From Myxococcus flavus (GTDB lineage: Bacteria; Myxococcota; Myxococcia; Myxococcales; Myxococcaceae), in NCBI RefSeq assembly GCF_050038885.1, contig NZ_CP143624.1, forward strand, positions 8,804,001 through 8,868,000: DNA of 64,000 nt, written 5' to 3'. Position numbers and translations under genes: made by a program. Below, piece after piece: positions 9,796 through 18,220 of this stretch (the stretch's first letter is position 1; each line of letters begins with the position of its first letter). Under the pieces are notes generated by a model that was given only the letters and a program-made list of their open reading frames with translations, searched no databases and was not told the DNA's origin.

Positions 9796-10664
9796 GCCCC
9801 GCGCCCCGCCGCCGCGCCGGGCCGTCCTCGCGGCGCCCGCCCGTGGTGATTGTCGGGATGGGCCGGCTTGGCGGAGCGCTCGCGCTCGCCTTGCAGGCAA
9901 AGCGCTGGCCCGTGCGCGTCCACTCGCGCACGGACGCGGGACGCCAGCGGGCCGAAGCCCTGGGCCTGAAACCCGCCACGCCCGCAGACTTGAAGCGGGC
10001 TCGCGTCGTGCTGCTGTGCGTGCCCGACGCCTCGGTGCCCCCGGTCGCCCAGGCGCTGTCCACCACCCTCCCCCGCACGGCCGCGCTGGTCCACACGGCC
10101 GGCGCCCTGTCGCTCGACGCGCTCGGCCCGGCCCGCGGAGGCCGCAGCCGGGGCTCCTTCCATCCGCTCTGCGCCGTCTCGTCGCCGCGCGACTCGCTCG
10201 CCGGAAGCACGGTGGCGGTGAGCACCCGCTCACCCGCGCTGCGCGACGTGCTGCGCCGCATTGCGGTGGACGCGGGCATGCGCATCATCGAGGTGCCGGA
10301 GGCGCACCGCGCGGCCTACCACGCGGGCGCGGTGCTCAGCGCGGGTGGGCTGGTGGCGCTGGCGGACGCGGCCGTGTCGGCCCTGGGGGCCGCGGGCATC
10401 CGCCCCGAGGACGCGCTGGCAGCGCTGCTGCCGCTGATGCAGTCGGCGATTCGGGGGCTGGAGAGCCGGGGCCTCGCGGGCGGGCTGACGGGGCCCATCG
10501 TCCGCGGTGATGCTGGCGTGGTGGCCGCGCACCTGGAGGCGCTCCCGGCGGAGGTCGCCCCCCTCTACCGACTGCTGTCGCGGCGCGCGCTGCGGCTGGC
10601 CGGAGACCGGCTGGAGCCCGCGGCGCGCACCGCGCTGGAACGGCTGCTCACGCCGTCAGGATGA
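9792..10664 (+). CDS. Rossmann-like and DUF2520 domain-containing protein
   Basis: A 290-residue protein. After an Arg/Pro-rich leader of about 15 residues comes an NAD(P)-binding Rossmann segment VVIVGMGRLGGALALAL (GxGxxG), then strands typical of F420/ProC-like reductases (VVLLCVPDASVPPVA). The C-terminal half (about 140-280) is the helical DUF2520 domain with the HRAAYHAGAVLSAGG signature. Members are dehydrogenase-like, but the substrate is unknown. The ATG overlaps the clpC-like stop by 4 nt, so both are probably co-transcribed. Its 3' end overlaps the convergent gene by 17 nt. Confidence 0.85.
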   Translation: MSPAPRRRAGPSSRRPPVVIVGMGRLGGALALALQAKRWPVRVHSRTDAGRQRAEALGLKPATPADLKRARVVLLCVPDASVPPVAQALSTTLPRTAALVHTAGALSLDALGPARGGRSRGSFHPLCAVSSPRDSLAGSTVAVSTRSPALRDVLRRIAVDAGMRIIEVPEAHRAAYHAGAVLSAGGLVALADAAVSALGAAGIRPEDALAALLPLMQSAIRGLESRGLAGGLTGPIVRGDAGVVAAHLEALPAEVAPLYRLLSRRALRLAGDRLEPAARTALERLLTPSG

Positions 10665-11973
10665 TGGAGCCTTGAAGGGCCTTGCGCACCACCGCCAGGG
10701 CCTGCTCGGACGCAGCCTCGGCCTCGGTGAGCCGGCGCAGGGACAGCACGCCGCCCTGGACCTGCGTCACGGAGCGCTTCAGGTCGGAGAGCAGCGTCAG
10801 CGCGGCCTGCAGCATCTCCTTGCCCTGCGGCGACTCGGTGGCGGGCTTCCCGGCCGCCTGCGCCACGTACTCGGTGAAGCGCTGGAGGGTCTCCGCCGTC
10901 TTCGCGGGGTCGAACTGCTCCAGCAGCGGCTGGATGCGCGCGGCGTTGACGCGGATGAGGCGCAGCGCGCCCACGCGGCCGAAGCCCTGGTGCACCAGGC
11001 CAATGTCGCTCATCTCGAAGGCGCCCAGCAGGCCCTCATCCGGGGCCTTGTGCTGGTGCGGCACCACGTCCACGAAGAGCGGCAGCGGATCCGCGCCCTG
11101 GCGGAACATCTCCAGCTCATCCTCGTCCAGCGGCGGGAAGCTCGCGGGGGTGCCGATGAACAGCAGGGGCAGCACGATGTCGTGCCAGAAGTCCTCGGGC
11201 GCCGAGCCCGTGCCTCCCACGGTACCGAACAGGTGCGCCATCAACTCCGCCAGCCGCGGCGCGCGGTCCGCCTGGTCGATGAGCGTCTTGGTGGTGTCCA
11301 GGCGCTGGAGGGACTGGACAATCTGCCCCTCGAACTGCTGCCGCGCCTCGGGCGGCAACGGCGGCTGCGTCCGGCCCAGCGCGTTGCGCACATCCCGCGC
11401 GAGTCCATCCGGCTTCGTCTCCAGGGCCGTGGTCGTCTTCTTGGGGTCCAGCACGACAAACTGCAGGAACCCCGGGTCGAACAGGCGCTGGTAGTCCACC
11501 GGCGTCAGCTTCGGGGCCTGGCCGCCCAGGGCCTGGGCGGGGTTTGCGCCAAAGCGGGCCTGCCCCAGCGAGCGGCGGATGTCCGCGGCCAGGTCCTCCA
11601 GGCGGTTCAGTTTGCCCTGTCCCAGCGAATCCATCACCGCGCCGAACGGCGACAGCATGATGATGGCCTCGGGGAAGCCCAGCGTGGCGCCCTCGGGGGA
11701 GTCGCGGTTGGGGAACCAGAACGCCTGGTGCTCCTGGATGAGGCGCAGCGCGAACGCGCCGGCCAGCCCGAGCGCCAGCGTCTGGTGCTCCGGCTTGTTC
11801 ACCTGGAACGCGCCCCCCGTCAGCTTGGCGACGGCGGTCTCGATCTCCGTCCACGGCGCCTTGAGCAAATCGACAGGCTTGCCTTCGGCCTGCTCGATGG
11901 CGGCGGCGACCTGCATCTGTGCGTTGTGGACGTGCTGCGGAACGGGATGCGCCTGGGTGGCGGGTTCAGACAT
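10648..11973 (-). CDS. Hypothetical protein, 441 residues
   Basis: I do not recognise this gene. The start MSEPATQAHPVPQHV (ATG 11973) is chosen because upstream in-frame sequence is low quality and non-coding in character. The protein has no signal peptide or clear membrane segment. It is mainly helical, with a hydrophobic patch LALGLAGAFALRLIQEHQAFWFP (quoted in part: AFALRLIQEHQAFWF) near residue 70 and a Leu/Ala-rich C-terminal helix (TLLSDLKRSVTQVQGG). Nothing around it points to a role; it converges with the DUF2520 gene and diverges from the large surface protein gene. Confidence 0.75.
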   Translation of the reverse strand: MSEPATQAHPVPQHVHNAQMQVAAAIEQAEGKPVDLLKAPWTEIETAVAKLTGGAFQVNKPEHQTLALGLAGAFALRLIQEHQAFWFPNRDSPEGATLGFPEAIIMLSPFGAVMDSLGQGKLNRLEDLAADIRRSLGQARFGANPAQALGGQAPKLTPVDYQRLFDPGFLQFVVLDPKKTTTALETKPDGLARDVRNALGRTQPPLPPEARQQFEGQIVQSLQRLDTTKTLIDQADRAPRLAELMAHLFGTVGGTGSAPEDFWHDIVLPLLFIGTPASFPPLDEDELEMFRQGADPLPLFVDVVPHQHKAPDEGLLGAFEMSDIGLVHQGFGRVGALRLIRVNAARIQPLLEQFDPAKTAETLQRFTEYVAQAAGKPATESPQGKEMLQAALTLLSDLKRSVTQVQGGVLSLRRLTEAEAASEQALAVVRKALQGSIILTA

Positions 11974-12071
11974 GGCGGAATCCAGACTCGGAAATAGGGA
12001 GGCGACGGGGCCACCCCTTACCGTGAAAATCGCGGTCGTGGCTACGATTTGTGGCCTGTAGGATGGCCTGC

Positions 12072-15000
12072 ATGCCCGCTTCCCGCTGGTGGCTTCGCTG
12101 GGCTGTCCTGGCCACCTGTCTCTTGATGACAAACGGCGGGTGTGCCTTCGTCACACCCCGTTTCCCCCAGAACATCCAGGCCTCGTTCGCGCGGGACGAG
12201 ATGCGGAAGCTGACCACCGAGTCGCTGGAGCTCTACTACCCGGCCCACCTCCGGGGAGCAGCGCTCCGGATGGCATCGCGCCTGGAGGGCTGCGTGGCGC
12301 GCCTCCGCGGGCAGACGTGGCGCAAGAAGCCTCGGGACCGGGTGCTCGTCTACCTGACGAGCTCGAACTTCAACAACGCCTACGTGGTGCCGGACTACGC
12401 CAGCACGCCGCAGCAGATGGTGATGCCGGCCCACCTGACGATGGAGCTGTTCCACCTCTTCAACCTGGGCGAGGTGGACGTGGGCGACGTGGCCTGCCAC
12501 GAGGCCGTGCACTACGTGCAGCTCCAGCAGACGGACGGCGTCTGGGGCTTCCTCAACCTCGTCACCGGCGGCCTCTTCCAGCCCAACTCCTACACGGAGT
12601 CGTGGTTCCTGGAAGGCCTGGCCACCTACTACGAGGGCCAGTTCGAGAAGGACGCTGGGCGGCCCCACAGCCCCATCTGGCGCGGCTGGTACGCCGCGGT
12701 GGTGCAGGCGAAGGAGGGCCGCCTGAACCCCGGCTACCTGTCACCCGAGCAGCGCGCCCTGGACCCGTTCGGCGGCAACTACATCACGGGCATGCACTTC
12801 GTGGAGTACCTCGCGAAGCAGTACGGGGAATCCAAGCTGTGGAAGCTGGTGGATGAACAGGGCGACTCGCTGGTGCCGCCCCTGGCGGTGACGCTGCGCT
12901 TCAAGCGCGTGTACGGGCGGGACATCGGCTCGCTGTTCGACGAGTACACGCAGCGCCTGTGCCAGACGCTGAGCGTCCGCCAGCGGCCGCCAACCCAGCG
13001 GACATGGGTGCCGGACGCGGGCTACTTCTCGCGGCTCGCCGCGCATACGGCCAGCGGCGTCACGGCGACGGTGGGCGTGGGGCGCGAGCGCTACACCCGG
13101 CTGACGGTGCTGGAGGCGGATGGACGGGTGCGCTTCGAACGCCCCCTGGTGGAGCTGCTGCCCCTGCGCCGCTGGGTGCTGGGCTCCGCGACGCTGGTCA
13201 GCGGGATGTCCTTCAGCCGCGATGGTGCGTGGCTGTATCTGGTGATGGCAGACCTGAACGCGGAGGGCGGCTACACGGCCCGGCTGTGGAAGGTGGATGC
13301 GCGCACCGGAGACGTCGTGCGCCTCTGGGATGACGTCTCGGGCATGGGCGGCGGCATCACGCCGGATGAGACGGGGTACGTCTACGTCCACGTCGACGGA
13401 GACGCGGCGAACGTGGTGCGGTTGAACCTGGAAACGGGTGCGCGTGAGGCGCTCACGGACTTCGGCGCGGGCACCTCCGTGGGACCGCCGGCGGTCGCGC
13501 CGGACGGCGTCAGGGTGGTGTTCCCGCTGTCGACGACCGCGGGCTGGGACCTGGTCCTCCGCGAGGGAGATGGGCGCCTGCGCTGGCTGACGCGGGACGG
13601 GGAGTTCAACTACTCGCCGCGCTGGCTGGACGATGAGCGCATCCTGTTCCTCCGCAAGCACGAGGGCCGGCTCCAGGCCCACCTGCTGTCCGTGGCCACG
13701 CGCGAGGTCGTCCGCATCACCGACGCGCCTCACCTGGTGATGGACGCCCATCCCGTGGGGACGGGCGAAGTCGTGTTCCTCAACCGCGATGGGCTCGACT
13801 TCACCATCGACCGCGCCCCGCTGGTGCCCATCACCTCCATTGCTCGCGCCCCCGAGGCCGGCCCGGCACCGGCGGATGGCGAGCAGGCGATGACGCCGCG
13901 CACGGCCGCGCCTACGGAGGCCAATGGCCACGTGCTGCCTCCACCGCCGACCATCGCAACCGCCAGTGCGTCTGCGGCACCGCAAGCGAACGAAGCGCCC
14001 GGCCTCACGGAGGCACACGCGTCCGGCGCAGGCGCGGCGGCCCTGACGACGAATGACACCCCCAGCCTCGTCGAGGCCCCGACATCAATGCCCTCGGTCG
14101 GGGCGACCTCGCGGGTCGGGCCCGGCACGACACCTCGAGACGCCAGCGCTGCCGACGCCCCACCGGCGACGCGCCTCCCCGGAACGAAGGCAGTCGCCGC
14201 GCCAGGCACGACGGACGAAACCACCGGCCCTGTGGCGACACAGCTACGTGCAAGCTCGCCAGTCACGGACCCCGCCCAGGCGTTTGTCGCCTTTCCCACC
14301 CCAGCGTCAGCCGATGTACCGTCATCAGCGGGCACAGTCCCGGCTTCCTCATCCGAAGCGGGCCCACGAGACGTGGCGCGAGGCCCGCCATCCGCCACGG
14401 CCCCAACAACCACAGGCGTCAGTCCCCAGGTCGAAGCAACAAACGAGCCCTCCGAGGGCAGTGTCACCGCCATTGCACCTACGGCCGACCGTCCCGACGA
14501 TGGTGCCCCCTCCGCCGACGAGCGCCCCGATGCCAGTGCCACGTCTCCCAGCCCTGCAGTGGCCGATGCGCTGACGGCGCTGTCCGGCCTGGACGCCCCG
14601 GTCGTGGCGCCGCCCGATCCGGGGGCCGAGCTCACGGTCCTCTCGGACAAGCCCTACTCACCGCTGGAGCGCTTCTTCATCCCCGAGCTCCGCGTTCCCT
14701 ACCTGCTCGCCGCCGCCGATCCCGACAACACGGACGAGACGTACGCGTTCGGCGGCCTCGCCCTGGCGGGTCAGGACCGGCTCGGCTTCCATGCGTACTC
14801 GCTGCTCCTCTCGTTCGACTCGCGCGAGGACGCGCCCAGCATCTCCCTGGCGTACGGCAACGCGAACCTCGCCCCCTGGTACATCCAGGTCTCCGGCGCG
14901 CGTATCCGCCAGAACGAGCGCACGGACCTCCAGGCCACGGCCTTTGCCTCGCGCTCCTTCTGGACCACGCCCGTGACGCTCGGCGTGCTCGCGCTGCGGC

Positions 15001-15722
15001 GCGAATACGACGCCACGGACCGCTTCCCAGAGCTCGTGACGCGCATCATCGGTCCGGAGCTCTCCGCCTCGTACTTCGCTGGCGACGCCACCTCCTACGG
15101 CGGTACACAGCGGGGCTTCGGCATCACCGGCGCGGTGGGCGTGTATCCGGGCGCGTTTCGCCGGGAACCGACCATGGCCGACCTGCGCCTGGGGCTCGAC
15201 GGATTCTTCGGCGGCCTGCCCTTCACGGGGCGCGACAACCTCCACCTCACCGCCGTGGGCCGCTTCCTCCCGGGCGCGCCATCCGGCCTGCTGCAGGTCG
15301 GCGGCCTGAGCGCGGGGCAGGTCTGGTACAGCAACCGCACGAGCCAGACGACCGCGCCCCTGCCCCTGGAGCTCCAGCCGGGCATCGCCTTCAGCGAATA
15401 CCTCCGCGGCTACGAGGACCTGGAGATCCGCGCACGCAACGCGCTCGTGGGCGCCGCCACGTACCAGTACCGGGTCCCCATCGACTACGGCTGGGCCTCC
15501 ACGCTCTGGCTCTTCCCGTCGCTCTTCGTCCGGGACATCGGCTTCGACGCCTTTGGCGCGCTGGCGCGCACCGACAACCGGGCCAACCACGCCGCCGTGG
15601 GCGCCTCTGCCTCGCTCCACCTCACCTTCGGCCAGTCCGTCCCGGTATCGCTGTTCTACCAGTACGCGTACCGGTTCGAGCGGGGACTGGATCACCTGCA
15701 CCTCGTCGGGCTCGGTCTGTGA
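12072..15722 (+). CDS. Gluzincin peptidase / beta-propeller / outer membrane barrel fusion protein
   Basis: About 1216 residues. The signal peptide ends near LLMTNGGC, which could be a weak lipobox. Residues 20-270 form a zinc peptidase domain with HEAVH (143-147) and a downstream WFLEGLATYYEG, the HExxH...E arrangement of gluzincins. Residues about 300-590 contain TolB/WD40-like propeller blades (for example GMSFSRDGAWLYLV and PAVAPDGVRVVF). Residues about 595-855 are an Ala/Pro/Thr/Ser-rich linker. The last 360 residues alternate like a BamA/surface-antigen type barrel, entered by KPYSPLERFFIPELRVPYLL. ATG 12072 was chosen for its AGGA eight bases upstream; GTG 12051 and ATG 12063 are alternatives. 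It is probably a cell-surface peptidase; the substrate is unknown. Confidence 0.8.
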   Translation: MPASRWWLRWAVLATCLLMTNGGCAFVTPRFPQNIQASFARDEMRKLTTESLELYYPAHLRGAALRMASRLEGCVARLRGQTWRKKPRDRVLVYLTSSNFNNAYVVPDYASTPQQMVMPAHLTMELFHLFNLGEVDVGDVACHEAVHYVQLQQTDGVWGFLNLVTGGLFQPNSYTESWFLEGLATYYEGQFEKDAGRPHSPIWRGWYAAVVQAKEGRLNPGYLSPEQRALDPFGGNYITGMHFVEYLAKQYGESKLWKLVDEQGDSLVPPLAVTLRFKRVYGRDIGSLFDEYTQRLCQTLSVRQRPPTQRTWVPDAGYFSRLAAHTASGVTATVGVGRERYTRLTVLEADGRVRFERPLVELLPLRRWVLGSATLVSGMSFSRDGAWLYLVMADLNAEGGYTARLWKVDARTGDVVRLWDDVSGMGGGITPDETGYVYVHVDGDAANVVRLNLETGAREALTDFGAGTSVGPPAVAPDGVRVVFPLSTTAGWDLVLREGDGRLRWLTRDGEFNYSPRWLDDERILFLRKHEGRLQAHLLSVATREVVRITDAPHLVMDAHPVGTGEVVFLNRDGLDFTIDRAPLVPITSIARAPEAGPAPADGEQAMTPRTAAPTEANGHVLPPPPTIATASASAAPQANEAPGLTEAHASGAGAAALTTNDTPSLVEAPTSMPSVGATSRVGPGTTPRDASAADAPPATRLPGTKAVAAPGTTDETTGPVATQLRASSPVTDPAQAFVAFPTPASADVPSSAGTVPASSSEAGPRDVARGPPSATAPTTTGVSPQVEATNEPSEGSVTAIAPTADRPDDGAPSADERPDASATSPSPAVADALTALSGLDAPVVAPPDPGAELTVLSDKPYSPLERFFIPELRVPYLLAAADPDNTDETYAFGGLALAGQDRLGFHAYSLLLSFDSREDAPSISLAYGNANLAPWYIQVSGARIRQNERTDLQATAFASRSFWTTPVTLGVLALRREYDATDRFPELVTRIIGPELSASYFAGDATSYGGTQRGFGITGAVGVYPGAFRREPTMADLRLGLDGFFGGLPFTGRDNLHLTAVGRFLPGAPSGLLQVGGLSAGQVWYSNRTSQTTAPLPLELQPGIAFSEYLRGYEDLEIRARNALVGAATYQYRVPIDYGWASTLWLFPSLFVRDIGFDAFGALARTDNRANHAAVGASASLHLTFGQSVPVSLFYQYAYRFERGLDHLHLVGLGL

Positions 15723-15750
15723 CCGACGTCAGGGACGACGGAGCGCGGCG

Positions 15751-16323
15751 CTAGAACGCGCGCTTCAGGCCATACAGGCCATGCTCGCGCGCATAGGCAA
15801 TCGCCCGCGCGGGCACCAGCTCCGAGGGCGCCTCACCGCGCGCGAGCAGGTCGCGAATCAGCGTCGAAGACACCTCCGCCAGCGGGGGCCCCACCGTGTC
15901 GGGCGCCGGGTAGCCCGCGCGGTTGAGGACGATGACGCGCGACATCTCCTCGATGCGGTGGAAGTCCTTCCAGTGCGGCAGGTCGCGCAGGATGTCGCTG
16001 CCGATGATGAGCGACCAGCGGATGTCCGGGTGTCTCTCCACCAACCGCGTCAGCGTATCCACGGTGCGGCCGGAGAGCCCGGGCTCCTGCTCGACGAGGC
16101 TCGTCTTCAGCCAGCCGGACGTCTCCGCGCAGAGGGCCTCGCACATGGCGACGCGATGCTCGAAGGGCTCCATCTGCTTGCCGAACGGATGCTGCCAGGA
16201 CGGCATGAGCCACACCTCGTCCACGCCTTGCGTGGCGTGGACATACGTCGCGGCCATCAGGTGCCCCACATGGGGCGGGTTGAACGAGCCTCCGAGAAGC
16301 GCGACCTGCACGGCGGGCCTCAT
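15751..16323 (-). CDS. nadD: Nicotinate-nucleotide adenylyltransferase NadD
   Basis: A 190-residue nucleotidyltransferase that converts nicotinate mononucleotide to deamido-NAD in NAD synthesis. The N-terminus carries GGSFNPPHVGHL, the NadD form of the HxGH adenylyltransferase signature, and the C-terminal part carries VSSTLIRDLL, the SSTxIR motif. The length matches the family. MRPAVQVALLGG is preferred over a longer frame because it places the first strand at the start. The phosphoesterase-like gene ends one base upstream, so the two are probably in one operon with the NamZ-type gene. Confidence 0.93.
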   Translation of the reverse strand: MRPAVQVALLGGSFNPPHVGHLMAATYVHATQGVDEVWLMPSWQHPFGKQMEPFEHRVAMCEALCAETSGWLKTSLVEQEPGLSGRTVDTLTRLVERHPDIRWSLIIGSDILRDLPHWKDFHRIEEMSRVIVLNRAGYPAPDTVGPPLAEVSSTLIRDLLARGEAPSELVPARAIAYAREHGLYGLKRAF

Positions 16324-16324
16324 G

Positions 16325-16996
16325 TCACTTGAGGGACAACTTCGGGGACTTCTTCTCCAGCACCACCACCTGGGGCGCCAGCACCACGTGCCCATCCAGC
16401 CGGAAGGCGGAGAAGCGAAGGTTCCGGTCCACCTTCTCCAGCAGCGCGCACGTCTGCTCGGCGGCGCCCGTCAGCCGGCCCGGCGTGAGGAAGTAGCGCG
16501 GGCCAATCTGCACCACCTTGGGCTCCGGCTCCTTGCCGTGGATGAACACCAGCGCGTTGAGCAGGTCATCGCGCGTCAGGTCGTTCTTGTCGTGCACCAC
16601 GCAGCACAGCGTATCCCCCACCAGGTCCATGGCCTTGTTGTTGATGGAGGGGTCCCGGTACTGGAGCGACTCGCGCTCGGGCACCCGGACGAAGCGCTCC
16701 ATGACGAGCCGCCGGTCGTCCTCGGATGCCACATCCGTTGGCGCCTCCGCGCGCGACGGCGTGCGAGGCAGCGCGTCCTGGCTCCCGAGCCAGCTCGTCA
16801 CATCCGCCAGGAAGTCCGCATCCGAGTACTCACGCCCGCCCCGGCTCTTCTGCCGCCGCCACAGCACCCATTCGTCCAGGTCCGAGTAGCGCGCGCCCGT
16901 GAAGAGAAAGCGCCGCGCCCCTTTGGAGCGCAGCAGCTCGTAGGCCGCGTCGAAGGCTTCGAGGTCCCCATGACTGTCGGAGAAGACGCCGATCAC
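16325..16996 (-). CDS. YfcE-like metallophosphoesterase fold protein, degenerate motifs
   Basis: A 223-residue protein whose GTG start gives MIGVFSDSHGDLEAFDAAYELL, matching the first calcineurin-like motif (D-x-H) of the YfcE/MJ0936 family. The expected GD(x)nGNHD segments are not intact: TGARYSDLDEW stands in the second position, and only VHDKND and FIHGKEPEP recall the later His motifs. It may be a divergent enzyme or a non-catalytic homologue. It lies 3 nt after the muramidase gene and 1 nt before nadD, implying co-transcription. Confidence 0.7.
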   Translation of the reverse strand: MIGVFSDSHGDLEAFDAAYELLRSKGARRFLFTGARYSDLDEWVLWRRQKSRGGREYSDADFLADVTSWLGSQDALPRTPSRAEAPTDVASEDDRRLVMERFVRVPERESLQYRDPSINNKAMDLVGDTLCCVVHDKNDLTRDDLLNALVFIHGKEPEPKVVQIGPRYFLTPGRLTGAAEQTCALLEKVDRNLRFSAFRLDGHVVLAPQVVVLEKKSPKLSLK

Positions 16997-16999
16997 CGC

Positions 17000-18181
17000 T
17001 CAAGCGTACAGCAGGTAGGGTGTCCTGTGCCGCGCGAACATTTCCGTCTGCGCGGAGAACCCCTCCATCAGCCGGTCCAGGGGCCAGCCCGCCTCGATGC
17101 CACGGCGCACCTGGTCCGTCCCGCAGAGCAGGTCGAAGGCAGGCACGTCCTCGACGAACTCGTAGGCGTCCGCGCGCCAGCCGAACTTCCCCGGCCCGAT
17201 GTCATGCAGCGCCTGGAAGATGGCGATGCCGGTGCGCAGCGGCTGGAAGGCCTGACGGTCCGTCACGTGGATGAAGGCCCCGCTGCAGGACTGGCCCGTG
17301 TACTTGTCGAAGGTGGGCGTGAACCCGACGGCCCGGAAGGCGACGCCAGGCAGGTCCTCCTTCGCCAGCCGCGCCAGCAGCTGGTCCGTGTCCACCCACG
17401 GCGCGCCGAACTGCTCGAAGGGGCGGCAGGTGCCACGGCCCTCGGAGACGTTGGTGCCCTCGCCCAGGCACATGCCCGGGTACACCAGCGCGGTGTCCGG
17501 CGTGGGCATGTTCGGTGACGGCGAGATGAACGGCAGCCCCGTCTCGGCCCAGAACTGGCCACGGCGCCAGCCCTCGCAAGGCACCACCGTCAGCTCGCAG
17601 CCGAAGCCCTCCTGCGCGTTGAAGAGGCGGGCCAGCTCGCCCGCCGTCATGCCGTGACGGTTGGGCAGCGCGTAGAGCCCCACGAAGGAGCGGAAGCCCT
17701 CCCCCACCAGGTTGCCTTCCATGGCCACGCCGCCCAGCGGGTTGGGCCGGTCCAGCACGTAGAACGGCACGCGCGCGCGGGCCGCGGCCTTCATGGCCAG
17801 GGCCATGGTGTAGACGTAGGTGTAGTAGCGGCTGCCCACGTCCTGGATGTCGAAGACGAGCGCGTCCAGGCCCTGGAGCCACTCCTGCCGCGGGGACAGG
17901 GACTCGTAGGTGGAGCCGTAGAGGCTGTACACCGGCACGCCGGTGCGGCGGTCACGCGCCTCGTCCACGGCGACCATGTACTGCGCCTCGCCGCGAATGC
18001 CGTGCTCGGGTCCGAAGAGCGCAGCCAGCGTGATTCCGTCCGCGTTGGCCAGCAGGTCCGCCAGGTGGCGGAAGCGCGCATCCACGCTGGTGGGGTTGAC
18101 GATGGCGCCCACGCGCTTGCCCTTCAACGCGGAGAAGCCCTGCTCGACCCACACGTCCAGTCCCGTCTTCACCTTCGTCAC
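17000..18181 (-). CDS. DUF1343 / NamZ-type exo-beta-N-acetylmuramidase
   Basis: A 393-residue DUF1343 protein; the family includes NamZ, which removes terminal MurNAc from peptidoglycan fragments. Recognised blocks are KRVGAIVNPTSVD, LFGPEHGIRGEAQ, LVFDIQDVGSRYYTYVYTM, VLDRPNPLGG and PNMPTPDTALVYPGMC. Many secreted members have a signal peptide; here the protein begins MTKVKTGLDVW with none visible, so it may act in the cytoplasm on imported muropeptides. The GTG start is preceded by GGAAGGGAAGG. Likely first gene of an operon with the phosphoesterase-like gene and nadD. Confidence 0.88.
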   Translation of the reverse strand: MTKVKTGLDVWVEQGFSALKGKRVGAIVNPTSVDARFRHLADLLANADGITLAALFGPEHGIRGEAQYMVAVDEARDRRTGVPVYSLYGSTYESLSPRQEWLQGLDALVFDIQDVGSRYYTYVYTMALAMKAAARARVPFYVLDRPNPLGGVAMEGNLVGEGFRSFVGLYALPNRHGMTAGELARLFNAQEGFGCELTVVPCEGWRRGQFWAETGLPFISPSPNMPTPDTALVYPGMCLGEGTNVSEGRGTCRPFEQFGAPWVDTDQLLARLAKEDLPGVAFRAVGFTPTFDKYTGQSCSGAFIHVTDRQAFQPLRTGIAIFQALHDIGPGKFGWRADAYEFVEDVPAFDLLCGTDQVRRGIEAGWPLDRLMEGFSAQTEMFARHRTPYLLYA

Positions 18182-18220
18182 GGCCTTCCCTTCCTCACCC
18201 GGGCCCCGAGGGCCGGAACG

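Noticed and set aside
12741..14018. Long antisense frame opposite the large surface protein.
   Set aside because: Composition is that of a high-GC shadow, and the plus strand carries recognisable domains throughout.
13850..14640. Possible horizontal insertion in the surface protein gene because of more relaxed codon use.
   Set aside because: It is a low-complexity Ala/Pro/Thr/Ser linker under weak constraint; no flanking repeats, and the frame is intact.
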